Positions 46,651 through 58,025 are shown, counted from the stretch's first letter. The stretch is DNA of 64,000 bases from Phyto melanocephala (GCA_941918925.1 OW799236.1:72816465-72880464), one strand, 5' to 3'. A program made the numbers and translations. Notes: generated from the letters alone by a model not told the origin.

Positions 46651-48444
46651 TTATTTCTTATGTATTAAATGTCTATAACTCTGTGCAACATTATCCGTAT
46701 CTGCCTTATAATTAATTCTCTGTGTAGTTGGTATATTAATTATCTGTAACATTTCTAACATATATCTACGTTTATAATTATTTTCAATATTTAAAACTGA
46801 TACATTTTTAAAGTTCGGAAAGTGATCAGAGTTGGAACAGTGAGAAGACAATGCTGTCTTTTGTGAAGAAATATTCCTATACTTTTGGTCAGATTTATGT
46901 CCAGCAATTCTTGTCCTAAGTTTATTTTTCGTCGTTCCTATATAAACCTTATCACAACTTTCCCCATCATTTCCTCCGCAAGGTATTTTATATACGATAT
47001 TAGACATATCCCATTTCCGTATTTTGTCCTTAGTATTCCTAAACAATCTACCTATTGTATTATTCATTCTATAAGTCATCCCATATCTATTATTATCAAA
47101 AACTTTCGAATTCTTCAACCTTTCTGACATCCCTGGCACATACGTTAACGATTTATAAATTTTCGGTTCAACTATATTCCCTGAGTTATTTTCCCTCCTT
47201 TCATTAAAATTATTTATAAATCGATTAATAAGTCCAATAGGAAAATCATTGTCAATAAGTATATCCTTAATAATCACCTTATTTTTCTTATGAAAAACTT
47301 TATCACTAATTTTCAATACCCTTCCTACAAAATTTTCAGCCGTATTAATTTTAACTTGCCCATTGTGGCTAGAATAATAGTTTATAATTCTACCTGAAGC
47401 AGTGGGTTTTTGGTACCAATCTATTAACAACTTATTTCCCTTTCTTAAAACCAATGTATCCAAATAGGGTAGTCTCAAATCACATTCCTTTTCTATAGTA
47501 AATTTAATTGAAGAAGTAAAATCATTAAAAATGTCTAACATTTGATCAATAAACTCTTCAGACATAATACAAAAAAGATCATCCACATATTTAGTCATTA
47601 ATTTTGGTTTCATATCCATCTTCTGAATGCAAGAATCTAGTAATTTTTCCATAACTATATCTGCCACAATTGGTGAAGCAGGAGATCCCATAGGAAGTCC
47701 TTCATGTTGCATAAATATCTTTCCATTATATTGAAAATATCTATTGTCCACAATACAAAACTTAAGAATACGTTTAAATAAATCCTTATTTATTATCGTG
47801 TATTCTTCAATAATACTCCATTTTTCTTCTATTATCTCTAATGCTAAGGCAACAGGTATACTCGGAAATAATGAAACTACATCCAATGAAATTAATTTCT
47901 CCCCATTCTTAATACATTGGTCCTTAATTCCTTCCTTAAATTGTATTGAATCCTTAACATTATATGTTGAATTTCGAGTTACCTTCTTTAAAATGGTAGA
48001 AATATATTTGCAAAGTTCGTAAGATGGAGAATTCACAAACGAACAAATAGGTCTAAGAGGAAAATCTTCCTTGTGAATTTTCGGTAATCCATATAACCTA
48101 GGTGCAGTAGCAATATTAGTCCTAAGTTTGTTTCCCTCATCAATCGTAATTATATTCCGTTCAAAAAGTTCCTCAACTAAATCATTATTCTTCCTTTGTA
48201 GTCTACTTGTGGGATCCTTATTAACTAATTCATATTTCGTCATATCTCCTACAATATTCTCCATTCCCATGATATAATCTTCCCTCATTAAAGCTACAGT
48301 TGTGTTACCCTTATCTGCTCCCAAAATAAGTAAATCCCTATTAGTCCCTAAGTAATTCCTGGTAACATTAACCCTATTCACTATAAATTTACCCTTATCA
48401 TCCAATTTCATCCTATTTAAATGACTATCAACGATCGTCGTCAA
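46651..48444 (-). CDS. PLE reverse transcriptase with GIY-YIG endonuclease
   Basis: Uninterrupted frame of 597 codons, open a few codons further to the insertion edge at 48481, so it lacks its real start and the N-terminal part of the protein. RT motifs: LILGADKGNTTVAL, RLYGLPKIHK, LRPICSFVNSPSY, KLISLDVVSLFPSIP (motif A, Asp), GLPMGSPASPIVADI (motif B), LMTKYVDDLFCI (motif C, YVDD), and RLPYLDTLV. The C-terminal domain reads VYKIPC...KVYIGTTKNKLRTRIAGHKSD, with ALSSHC and NYKRRYMLEMLQI, a GIY-YIG nuclease whose YKIPC/VYIGTT/LR.R...H pattern is Penelope type. All named catalytic residues look intact. No stop or frameshift suggests recent insertion. First in-frame ATG is in HLNRMKL. Confidence 0.92.
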   Translation of the reverse strand: MTTIVDSHLNRMKLDDKGKFIVNRVNVTRNYLGTNRDLLILGADKGNTTVALMREDYIMGMENIVGDMTKYELVNKDPTSRLQRKNNDLVEELFERNIITIDEGNKLRTNIATAPRLYGLPKIHKEDFPLRPICSFVNSPSYELCKYISTILKKVTRNSTYNVKDSIQFKEGIKDQCIKNGEKLISLDVVSLFPSIPVALALEIIEEKWSIIEEYTIINKDLFKRILKFCIVDNRYFQYNGKIFMQHEGLPMGSPASPIVADIVMEKLLDSCIQKMDMKPKLMTKYVDDLFCIMSEEFIDQMLDIFNDFTSSIKFTIEKECDLRLPYLDTLVLRKGNKLLIDWYQKPTASGRIINYYSSHNGQVKINTAENFVGRVLKISDKVFHKKNKVIIKDILIDNDFPIGLINRFINNFNERRENNSGNIVEPKIYKSLTYVPGMSERLKNSKVFDNNRYGMTYRMNNTIGRLFRNTKDKIRKWDMSNIVYKIPCGGNDGESCDKVYIGTTKNKLRTRIAGHKSDQKYRNISSQKTALSSHCSNSDHFPNFKNVSVLNIENNYKRRYMLEMLQIINIPTTQRINYKADTDNVAQSYRHLIHKK

Positions 48445-48833
48445 TTTTGTCCTAGCTATTTCCTGTTCTTCCTTATCTTGTAATTTAAATTTTTAGGCAA
48501 AAAATAATTTTTTCCCTTCATACATTCATTTTTAACTTCGAAAGTGTTACTTGTATAGGAAAACAATATATGAACAGATTAAGGGAATTGTAATTCTTAA
48601 TTTTTTAAAATTTATTTCAACTAAATTGGGCTAGTGGTTGTCGAGCTATGTCAAACAACAGGGCCTAAAACGTGATAAATTCCCCTATACGATAGTACTA
48701 ACTTCAAATCGATACTAACTTCAAATCGCAGGTAAGAAGACAAAACGAATGATGCAAAAATTCTTCTTTTTGGGTCTAGTTTCACATACAGTTAACAGAA
48801 TTGAGTTGGCAAATCATGTGTTGTACTGTGTTA

Positions 48834-49709
48834 TAAAATGTATATTGGGTGATTCACAAGGTGTCTTATCATGTTATATTGTCAAATTGTTCTAAAACTC
48901 TACAATGGTTTAAAAATGTTGTTGTTTTTTTTTTTAACAAAAAGTGTCTTATAATAATAGAACTTTGTACGCTATGTTTATTGTGCTGTAAAATTTAATA
49001 AGCAGAGACCTGTGCTTAACGGCTAAGCCGCAATAGTTTTTGTAAGCCGTCGCCGTTCATTGTATAATTTTATCGGGCCGACATCCAAATTTGAGTGCTG
49101 TTGCTAATTTTTGATAACAAATCACTGGCGGCATCAAATAAGATCGGCTAAGGACTCTGCTGTTTTTGTTTATCAAACAAAATTTAATTTATTTTTGATT
49201 TGCGGCAAAACTGAAAGAAGGAAAATATTGTGGTAAGATCTATGTAAATCTAAAATGTACTTTTCGCACAAACTTGCTATTATTTTGTTTTTGGCATTGT
49301 GAAAGAAAATATTTATTTTTATAATTATTTTACATTAGCTGATTTCAATTCAAAAAAAAACACACTTTATTATGAGAGGTTGTTCACAATATTCTTAATT
49401 TTTCATGCTATTATTTTAGGACATATGAGTTTATGACACTATTGTGAATTCCCTAAATATGTCTAAAAACTTACAATTTTGAAAAAAAAATTTTTTTTTA
49501 ATTTCTCCGAAAATATATACATATATCAGCTTTTTTCCATCTAGAGGTCAGGGCACGGTGCTAATAATATTTCATTCACTGTTGGTCAATCAACATTTCG
49601 TTGTATACTGACCTCACAGAAAATAAAACAAATGATTATAAACATTGATTGTTAAAAACAATTATCTGTTCTTATCGCTACCTAACTGGTGGCTAGAGCA
49701 GGACAAAAA
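48834..49709. other. intergenic, nothing recognised
   Basis: Begins with 'ttgggtgattcacaaggtgtcttatc' and contains a less AT-rich part at about 49010-49170 with no coding motif. It could include a degraded element, but I cannot show it. Confidence 0.4.
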
Positions 49710-50035
49710 TAGTGATATAAATGAAAGATAATAACAAAAAAAAGTAAAAGGGTTGCTGTTTGGTTAAAAATTTCAATCTAACTCATTGTGGTAAAAAATT
49801 AGTTACCGAATTCAATTAACTTAAGTCCCGGGAGTTAAAGAGATGATATTTACAACCAACATGGAACCACCGATCAGAGGGTGCTGATGATGAAATCGTA
49901 GCTGGTTTCGAAAATGCATTCCCCTCGGCTAGTGTCGTTAAAAATATAATTTTTCAAGATTTACTTTTTTACTTATCACAATTAAAAAATTCTTTGTAAT
50001 AATAAAGAATGTTAAATATGAACTCAAGCCTAATT
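49710..50035 (+). repeat. dispersed repeat R3
   Basis: The longest uninterrupted copy. It starts at 'gaaagataataacaaa' and 'gggttgctgttt', continues through 'ttagttaccgaattcaattaac' and ends at 'tatgaactcaagcct'. See 32730-32990 for the shared landmarks. Confidence 0.65.
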
Positions 50036-50519
50036 AAGATTTAAAAATATTAGTTTAAACAGAAAAGTTCAACAAAAAAAAAAATTTAATTTGTTAATAA
50101 TTGTAATAAATTTTAAATTCAATTTGTAGATCAACTGATAAAAAGTTTTTATTTTTATATCAAAATGATCAACGGTAAGAAAATCATGAAAAAGAATTAT
50201 AATTGCTTTATCGGTATTCTAAAGGAATTCCTTGATTTTATTTCTGAAGAAACCCTAATTTTAAGCTCGGAGCTTTAGAAGTTTTAATATGCAATTTTGT
50301 AAGATATTTGTAGAGGAGGTAAAGAAAATTTTTTTTTTCGCAAAAAAATTCAGATCAAAAACGTGGGGATTCTACAGGTGCATCCCAATGTAAAATTTTG
50401 TGCAACAAATTATGGTCCTTTCATGTTCTTTCCACAAACAGGCAATTCCTTTTTCTAAAGAATATTTTAAATTTAATAATCCAATCTGTTTTTAATATCA
50501 ATCTTTAATATGCATCTAC
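50036..50519. other. between repeats, nothing recognised
   Basis: AT-rich sequence with no motif. Confidence 0.45.
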
Positions 50520-51500
50520 GAAAGATAATAACAAACAAAGAAAATTGGGTTGCTGTTGGTGATCTGTTCGATCTTACTCGTTGTGGAAAATATGAACCAA
50601 GTAACAGTGCTATATTCGGCCGTGCCGAATCTTATATACCCTTCACAACGTGTAGTCATGCAATAACAATTGTTTGTATCACCATTCATCCCATATAAAA
50701 TAGGTGCATACGTACACGTTAGTATAAATGTGGCATCGAATCCCAGCTGAGCCAAAAAAAATTTATTTTATTTTATTTAATATATTATTTATATTTTATT
50801 ATTTTTTTTTTATATTTTTTTTAAATTTTTTTTAAAAATTTTTTTAGAAAAACTTTTAAAAAATTTTTTATATTTTTTTTAAATTTTTTTTTGTAGTTTT
50901 TTTATTATTTTTTTTTTAATTTTTAATATTTTTTTTTTTGTAATTTTTTTTGTTTGGTATGTTTTTTACATGTATCTATGTATGTATGTTCTTGTTGTAG
51001 TTGTGAAAAAAAAACAGGTGGTCGTGGTTTTTTGCTCATATCTCAGAAAGTTATTGGGCGATTGTGCTGAATTTCAATAGCGATTCATTCCTGGATATTT
51101 CCAAGATTGATACCACATACAGATCTGAGGAACATATAGTTGCTTCTAAAAGTTGATTTCAACCAATACACGGACAGACGGGCAGACGGACAGACGGTCA
51201 GGGCTTAATCGACTCCTCTATTTATAAGCTTTCAGAAAATATATACTTTATGGGATCGGAAATGAAAATTGTAGAAATTACAAACGGAATGACAAAGCTA
51301 TATATACCCTTGTGCACCACAGGTGAAGGGTATAAAAACGAAACAAATTAGTTACCGAATTAAAAACAATGGAACCACTAATCAAAAGAGTGCTGATAAT
51401 GAAAGTGAAGCTAGTTTCGAGAATGCATTCTTCGCGGCTAGTGTCGACAAAACATACTTTTCTAGATTATTCTTTCATTTATCACAATTAGATATTCTGA
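50520..51500 (+). repeat. R3 copy interrupted by a HINE
   Basis: The left piece 50520-50597 ('gaaagataataacaaac', 'tgggttgctgttgg', 'actcgttgtggaaaa') and the right piece 51338-51500 ('ttagttaccgaatta', 'gtgctgataatgaaa', 'tttcgagaatgcattc', 'ggctagtgtcg') join in the order of the copy at 49710-50035. The HINE therefore inserted into a pre-existing R3 copy. Confidence 0.65.
50598..51335 (-). mobile_element. HINE family A (subtype 2)
   Basis: Reverse orientation: AAGTAACAGTGCTAT, hairpin ATTCGGC-CGT-GCCGAAT, TATACCCTTCACAACG, a T-rich core (50760-50950), a cggacagac microsatellite, and the 5' end 'cttgtgcaccacaggtgaagggtata'. That 5' end has a different stem-loop (GCACCACAGGTG) from the copies at 0.55 and 41.7 kb but the same one as the copy at 62.05 kb, defining a second subtype. 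Confidence 0.8.
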
Positions 51501-52010
51501 CTTTTATATTTTTTAATATGAGTGTAACATTAGTTAATGCAACTTGTGCTCTTTTATTATTTTTTGTTAATAAAATAATGTTTTGTTGTATATAAAATTA
51601 TAATTTAAAATTGGATTTCTTTAAATTAGAATGCCGATAATACCGCTTTTTTTTACTTAAAAATATGTCGAATTTTTATCCAAATCGTCTGGCATCTGGA
51701 TGCTTCATAAACATTTATATCGAAATGATCTTTTGTAGAAAATTTTGAAAAAAAAAAAGTAGATATACTTATTTTCTCATTGATTTTCGGACTTAACAGA
51801 GAATAAAAAACAACTATTTAATCCTGTCCAAGACGCTCCACTCTAATGTATTCACATACATACATATAATAATTTAAGCCAAGATCTTGCTTAAAAATTC
51901 AAGGATTTATTTCTGGTTTTTTTGAATCAAGTACAAAACGGAATTGCTTTACAAAATCAAGTACAAGACCATTAAAATAAGATTTAAGTTCTTAAATCAA
52001 GTGTTCTTTT
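51501..52010. other. intergenic, nothing recognised
   Basis: AT-rich with no motif. Confidence 0.45.
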
Positions 52011-54613
52011 TATACCCGCCACCAAAAAAATGGTGGGGGTATATTCATTTTGTCATTCCGTTTGTAACACATCGAAATATCCATTTTAGACCCCATAAAG
52101 TATATATATTCTGAATCGGGGTTTGATTTGATGACGATCCAGCTATGTCCGTCCGTCTGTTGAAAGCACGATAGAAGTCGCACCGAAAAAGCTAGAGGGC
52201 TTAAATTTTGCCAGAATTTTGCCAGGTATTGAAAATGGGCTAAATCGGAATATTAGGAAGAGAGTTATAGCTCGAAAAGCAAGAGTAGGTAGAAAAAACC
52301 GTGTCCTTCGAACATCGAATAAAATGGAATTGTGTCCAAACGCCTTAACGTAGAGTCATGAAACTTCGAATATATATTTCCTGGGTAAAGACAATATTTT
52401 CCCCCGAAACTTGTCTAAATCTATGCATTAGGAGAGGAGTTATCGATCAAAATGTACGAAAATTTATACCGCACAGTGTATTTTTCGGTATATTTAAAAA
52501 CAAAAACGTCATAAAAGCAACAAAATTAAATGTACGACTCTGAAATTTTGCTCACTTTGCTTTTTGGTGACACGCTTTTTTGCAACGGCAAATCAATGTG
52601 CCACGCCCACTTTTACGCCCACCTCCCATATAACGTTTTACCTAAAATTCATATAATTTCTCTATTAATAAAGATTTTGGAATAATAAAGGGCTATATTG
52701 AAACACCTAAGTTGTACTCATTCGCAAAAATAACTTTGATACGCCTACTATAACGCCCACTTTTTATGTTATCTACCGTTAATGAAATTTAAAAGCTCAT
52801 AAAACCGCTAAAATTAGAGGTATGATGATAAATTTTGCTACGTCTATCCCCCTAGGCAATTTCATTACTATGCCAAAAAATTAAGGTGCCACGCCCACTT
52901 TTATGCCCCCCTCCCATATAACGTTTTTCCTAAAATTCATATAATTTCTCTATTAATAAAGATTTTGGAATAATAAAGGGCTATATTGAAACACCTAAGT
53001 TGTACTCATTAGCAAAAACAACTTTGACACGCCTACTATAACGCCCACTTTCACTTTTGAATTGTGTCCAGACGCATAAACGTAGTCATGAAACTTCGAA
53101 TATATATTTATCGAGTCAAAAGAATATTTTTCCCTGAAAATCGCTTAAATCTATGAATTAGGAAAAGAGTTACAGATAAAAATGTACGCACAGTGTATAT
53201 TCAAATTTAAAACGTAATAAAACTGACAAAACTATATGTACGATTCTGAAATTTTGCTAACATGGCTTTTTGGTCAAAGTCTTCGTTATATATTAGCATT
53301 AATTCATCTTACACTGCGTCATTTATTGTACTGTAGCTAAATATAAGATAAAGATGAAAAGTTAGATGACTCTACTAGCAACTACTAGATGGCATGCTAA
53401 CAACTTATGCTTATGTTCTCCTGAAGTTATGCTCTAATAAAAATGTGAATTGAGGAAAATTTTGACCTAAGTAAAAATAAATTATCTCTAAACATTATAA
53501 ACAATTTATTTTCATGTACTAATGGCTAACAAATTTTAAAATTATACAAAACCTATTTCGTTTGAAAATCTTTTAAAAGCAAAATGTTATAGAAGTTTAA
53601 AAATCAAAATCTTACTAATAAATTTCCCTTTTTAGAAAAATGCAGAGAATGTATATTTTAAATCACCCTGTGGCCCTTAAAATTTAACCTTAAATTCATG
53701 TAAATTCTCTATGAATAAAGATTTTGGAATACTAAAGGACTATATTGAAATATCTAAGTTATGTTTATTAGCAGAAACTTTATTGACACGCGTATTTTAA
53801 CGGCCACTTTCATTGAAAGACTAAATTTACGAAAACATTTTACTAGCATACCGAAGTTATAATGGGTGGTTTTATTTTAAAGGACTATGTTGATTTTGAA
53901 TAAAATAATTATGAAATTATTATCATTTATTTTTATAATGATAATATTTGTATGCTTCAATTATGTATGGAACAAAATATCGGCCAAATTGCCCCCCAAC
54001 CTAGGCGGCACACCACGATCCGATAGTCCATATTTTCAATGACACTGTTGATGCTCAATTGTTGGGCACGATGATGAGTCGAGGTTGCTTGCTCTTTTGC
54101 CACGTTATCGTGAAAAACAGCAATGTTTCCCATTCAACGAACTAAGATGGCATTCACAGATGTTTTCACATTTCATACAGATCTGCTTTGCAGACATTTA
54201 AATATTTTTTACAATTCTCACGATTGTGGACGAATTCGAACGATTATGTTGACCAAAAGAATCACGAAGTGCACGAAATGCATTTTGATTTGAACGCCCA
54301 TTTTTATAAAAATCTTTAATATTTAAAAGCGTTGCTCGATTGCGTATCTTTCCACGGTTCAAATTGAGTTAGTCTGAGATTGAGAAATGTCAAAGGAAAT
54401 ACAAGAAAAAAGTTGAAGTTTAGATGTGGTTCACCGTAAACATGGGCCCTTCAAATTTAACCACCCTCTACAAAGAAAGTGATACATATTTTATTATAAA
54501 GAGATTATTCTGTAAAGATTAACAAAATAATAAATAGTGTGTTTTAAATGTACACAAAATTGGTGGTGGGTATAAAAGATTCGGCACAGCCGAATATAGT
54601 GCTCTTACTTGTT
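52011..54613 (+). mobile_element. HINE family B, second copy, longer, with captured mariner
   Basis: The same ends as 39049-40915: TATACCCGCCACCAAAAAAA and, at the other side, TTGGTGGTGGGTATA then ATTCGGC-ACA-GCCGAAT and CTCTTACTTGTT. It is about 700 bp longer because part of the core (the 'acgcccac...cccatataacgttt...aataaagattttgg' module and the following 'cgcataaacgtagtcatgaaac' module) is repeated at 52850-53230, plus extra sequence to 53640. The mariner derivative is at 53864-54468. Confidence 0.82.
53864..54468 (-). mobile_element. internally deleted mariner inside HINE-B, second copy
   Basis: GGGTGGTTTTATTTTAAAGG at the left and, reverse-complemented, GAGGGTGGTTAAATTTGAAG at the right, inside identical HINE flanks ('accgaagtta' left, 'tacaaagaaagtgatac' right). 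It aligns along its length with 40154-40770. It carries remnants of the mariner N and C termini only. Confidence 0.75.
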
Positions 54614-56339
54614 ATCAAATTAAAAACAAACTTATATTTTTGAGACACACTCTGTAAAGTTTCAAGTGTGTTTTTGTAATTCTCATTTTGTTTAAAATAT
54701 TTTATCTATAAGTAGCAATGTTTACGAAAAAAAAGCTTTAGAAGTTTCCGAGTTACTTACGTTTCATGCTTTGTCCGTTATTTTTCTTTTTTAGTTGTAA
54801 TAAAACGTATCGCTAAAAAAAATGTCAAGGGGTAAGGAGTGAAGATACTGTATTATGCAACGATCAAACCAAGTTACGAATTCTGCAAACAATCGCATCT
54901 TTTGATTAATAATAATAATTCTTAATAATTTTTAGATTCTTAATAATTCTTAAAACTCAAAACTTTTCGTCTTCAACATTCCTTAAATTACGAAATTCAT
55001 ACTTGTCACATTCGTTCGTAAATCAAGCATTTTGTACTTGGTTTAAGAAAATACGTACTTCTGACACCGATATGGATTGATTTAAGTACGGATTACTTGA
55101 TTTGTTTTTTGAGTGTAGGTAAAATTGTTGTAAGTGTTGTACAAAAAAATTATGAAGAAATGATCAACAAATGTTAACAACTACTACTTACGACGTACGA
55201 CACCTACGACAGCTTGTGAATATGTAGGTAATATATGTCAAAATGTTATCTCACATTGCTTTTGACTTTGCCTTGAGTTTGACTTTCACCTTATAACATC
55301 CTGCAGTCACCTGTATTAATTCATTAAAATCAATGATTGTTTACAAAGGTGTAAAATTAAAAAAAATTAATCCTTTAAAATTAGTCAATATATGAGAATA
55401 ATACCAGAACCGTTATATTTCCTGTATCCAAAAAGTTAGTTGTACTAGTTTAAATATAACATATTTATTACCATCTACTATTTAAAAAAACCACCCACCC
55501 TGTAGTGGTGCACACACAAATATGTATATGAAAGTATGTGTATGTAAGCATTTATTTCAAAGTCTCAATTTATCATACAACTTCCTTTGCTAAAACATAA
55601 ATTATCATAATTCTTCTAGTAAATATCAACCTAAGCGATTTTCTGCACCAATAACTTTATCTAGTCTATAATGCTTTACAAAATCACTTTCAATTGTCCA
55701 AGTAATAGTAAAATAAAATTAATTATAGTAACGCCATAATTTATTGTTATTTTGTTACGTTGCAAAATTGTTGGCCTTAAAATAATAACAAAGATTTTTA
55801 CAAACAGTTAATAAAATCAACAATAAATTATTCATAATAATGCAGATTATTAGACTCGAAACTTTAAAAGGTTTAATAGACGTACTCGTGTAGAAGTGAC
55901 TGTTTATTGGGGTATAATCTTAATAAAATTTTATGAACATCATATACATATTAATATGTTTTAATATATAAAAATTAATTATTCTGATTTATTTGTGTGT
56001 ATGTTTGCTTATCACTAGTGACATTTAGGGAGAAATTTAGGGAGCACATGTTTATAAGGGGAAAATTTAGGGGACAAAACTGTGTATCTAGTTGTTTGTG
56101 AAACAGATCTATACAGGCTTAATCTTTGCTTGAATACATTCATCCACATGAATAAGCATAAAAAATATAACAACAAAAAAAAACTCACAAATCTTTAACA
56201 TACACCCCAATACATTACATACATTCGTACACATGAATAAGTATATAAAATATTCCAACTACAACAATAACCCACACATTATAATACCGCCTGCTTTTGA
56301 TGTTCTTTTTCAACTTCAAATAGAATTTCGTTGCAATCT
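54614..56339. other. intergenic, nothing recognised
   Basis: AT-rich without motifs I can assign. Confidence 0.5.
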
Positions 56340-56600
56340 CAATAGAAAATAAGACGCATACGTGATTTTTTGCTTATATCTCTGCCGTAAATGATTCGAA
56401 ATTACTTATTTTAAATACCAAAATTTTCCAAGCTATTTCTGTTGAATTGATACTGCATACAAATCGGTGGGATATATGGGGGCTTCCAAAAGATGATTTC
56501 AACACTCACACGAACAAACAGATGGACAGACGGACATAGAAAAATCGAGTTCCCTATCTATAAAGATTCACAACATACATACTTTAAGGGATCAAAAATT
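56340..56600 (-). repeat. diverged HINE family A fragment
   Basis: 'cgtgattttttgcttatatctctgc', 'gatactgcatacaaatcggtgg', 'gggggcttccaaaagatgatttcaacactcacac', 'gatggacagacggaca' and 'gagttccctatctataaa' follow the family-A order in reverse orientation, with many substitutions. Confidence 0.55.
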
Positions 56601-57299
56601 ATAATAACACTCTTGTCTGATATTTTGAAATTCGATAAAAAAAAACAAGCTGGATTAAAAGACGTAAAGTTTGAAAATTTAATAACTTTATCATTTCTAT
56701 ATTTTTGTAATTTTGTTCTTGGTTATAAAATAGATAAAATGGAAATCTTTTACACAAGGACTAGAAAATAATGGCATCTTAAAATAACTATAACTTGTTA
56801 TTGGTAGCTAAATATTGTTATAAAGAATATGATCATTATCGTTTTACTTTGCGTTTCTTAGGTCTTTTCTTTGTGTGCTTTGAAATAATATCGACTTACT
56901 ATTGTATATGAGCATATATCGAAAAGCTGAAGCTTTACTTTAAACAGCTTACATTTGTTAATTGCAATTTGGTAAAGCGGTAAGCTATTTAGCATGTTAA
57001 CTGCTTAAGCTTTCTTGAAACTAGTTTTAAATAGTAAAATATTGTTTTCTTATCATTGAATAATTTTTATAAAACCTTCCTTTCTTCATATCTCAGTTAC
57101 AAATACTAATTTTAAAGAGAAAACCTTAAGTTTCAAATCAGTCAGGAAGACTTTATTCTGAAGATTAAACTAGAACTTAGACCCGTATCAAATGAATAAA
57201 ACTTAAACCATTTAATGTGAAAATTGTTCAAAAATAAATAAATCTTTTCAAATATTACAGAAATTCATTTAACATTAAAATTTACTCTGTATTTCTAAA
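56601..57299. other. intergenic, nothing recognised
   Basis: AT-rich with no motif. Confidence 0.45.
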
Positions 57300-57990
57300 T
57301 TTATGCACTTTTTTCATAAGTCCTTCCAACAAAGTTTTTAAAGTTGCTTTTGTTACCTTTTTGACCGAGGTGGTCTACATACCCATGTGATCTTTATTTC
57401 TATTTTTCCAAAACTGCAATACATTTTCACAGACTGATTTACCTTCTGGTGGTACAGAATTGACATTAAGGTTTGAACACCACTCAAGGGCATTTTTTCC
57501 TTGGTGCAACGATACCGAATCGTTCAAGAAATATGAAGGCACTAATCCTGTTTTAAGAAAGGTAAAAGACACTCACTCCATAATATATATTTCTGTGGTT
57601 ATCCATTTATATACTTATATATTACCTGAAGTCACAAATTATCGGCTTCTTTTACAACAACTGCAAAACAAACAAGAAACTTCTTAAGAAATATTGTTTG
57701 TTTTTGCCCGGTATTGTTTTTAAGCATACCTCATCCACCAGCCACATAATAATCATGACCGGGAAGAAGAGTCAGAGAATTTAACCTTACGAGCTGATTG
57801 ACTGATAGAAGTATTTTTTGCCTTACCAATATCTGCTAGACATTTCTTTCTTCCTGATCCAGGTTTTTTTAAGGCTCATGTTTTCCTCACATCATTTAAT
57901 GTCTTTTCAAATCGTGTAACGATGTACCTTCAGATCCTTTTGCTATTTTTTTGGAAAGTCCGTTTTGATCATTTCAGTTGAAATAAATTA
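57300..57990 (-). pseudogene. unrecognised coding remnant
   Basis: The minus strand has non-low-complexity coding character in shifting frames. From high to low coordinates: RFEKTLNDVRKT, ALKKPGSGRKKCLADIGKAK (basic), then a 65-codon open piece (57572-57375) with LKTGLVPSYFLNDSV, SLHQGKNALEWCSNLNVN and SVCENVLQFWKNRNKDH, and past its stop KKVTKATLKTL and LMKKVHKF. It looks like a decayed protein gene, more likely from a transposon than a host gene, but I do not recognise the family. Confidence 0.35.
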
Positions 57991-58025
57991 CATTGAAATG
58001 ATAATATCTGATATGTATATTTTCA

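Larger units (their letters stand above)
45894..48481 (-). mobile_element. Penelope-like retroelement (PLE), 5'-truncated
   Basis: Inserted in the right inverted repeat of the transposon and flanked by a 13-bp duplication AATTTAAATTTTT (45881-45893 and 48482-48494). It holds one RT/GIY-YIG frame followed by about 750 bp of very AT-rich 3' sequence that contains a hammerhead-ribozyme-like core. No copy of that 3' sequence occurs at the 5' side, so the characteristic repeated 'pseudo-LTR' arrangement is not preserved. Confidence 0.9.
43563..48830 (-). mobile_element. DNA transposon with about 520-bp inverted repeats, interrupted by a Penelope-like element
   Basis: Left inverted repeat 43563-44092. 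The right repeat is split into 48495-48830 (outer) and 45717-45893 (inner) by the retroelement. The termini read CACAGTACAACA at both ends and the element is flanked by TTA (43560-43562 and 48831-48833). The two repeats look nearly identical apart from small indels near the tips. Without the Penelope-like insertion (2,588 bp plus one 13-bp duplication) the element would be about 2.67 kb. It carries one transposase-like gene on the minus strand. CACAG tips with a 3-bp duplication would fit a CMC (CACTA-like) transposon, but that is inference. Confidence 0.85.

Noticed and set aside
46885..48022. + strand open frames within the PLE
   Set aside because: Antisense shadows of the 597-codon RT/GIY-YIG frame.
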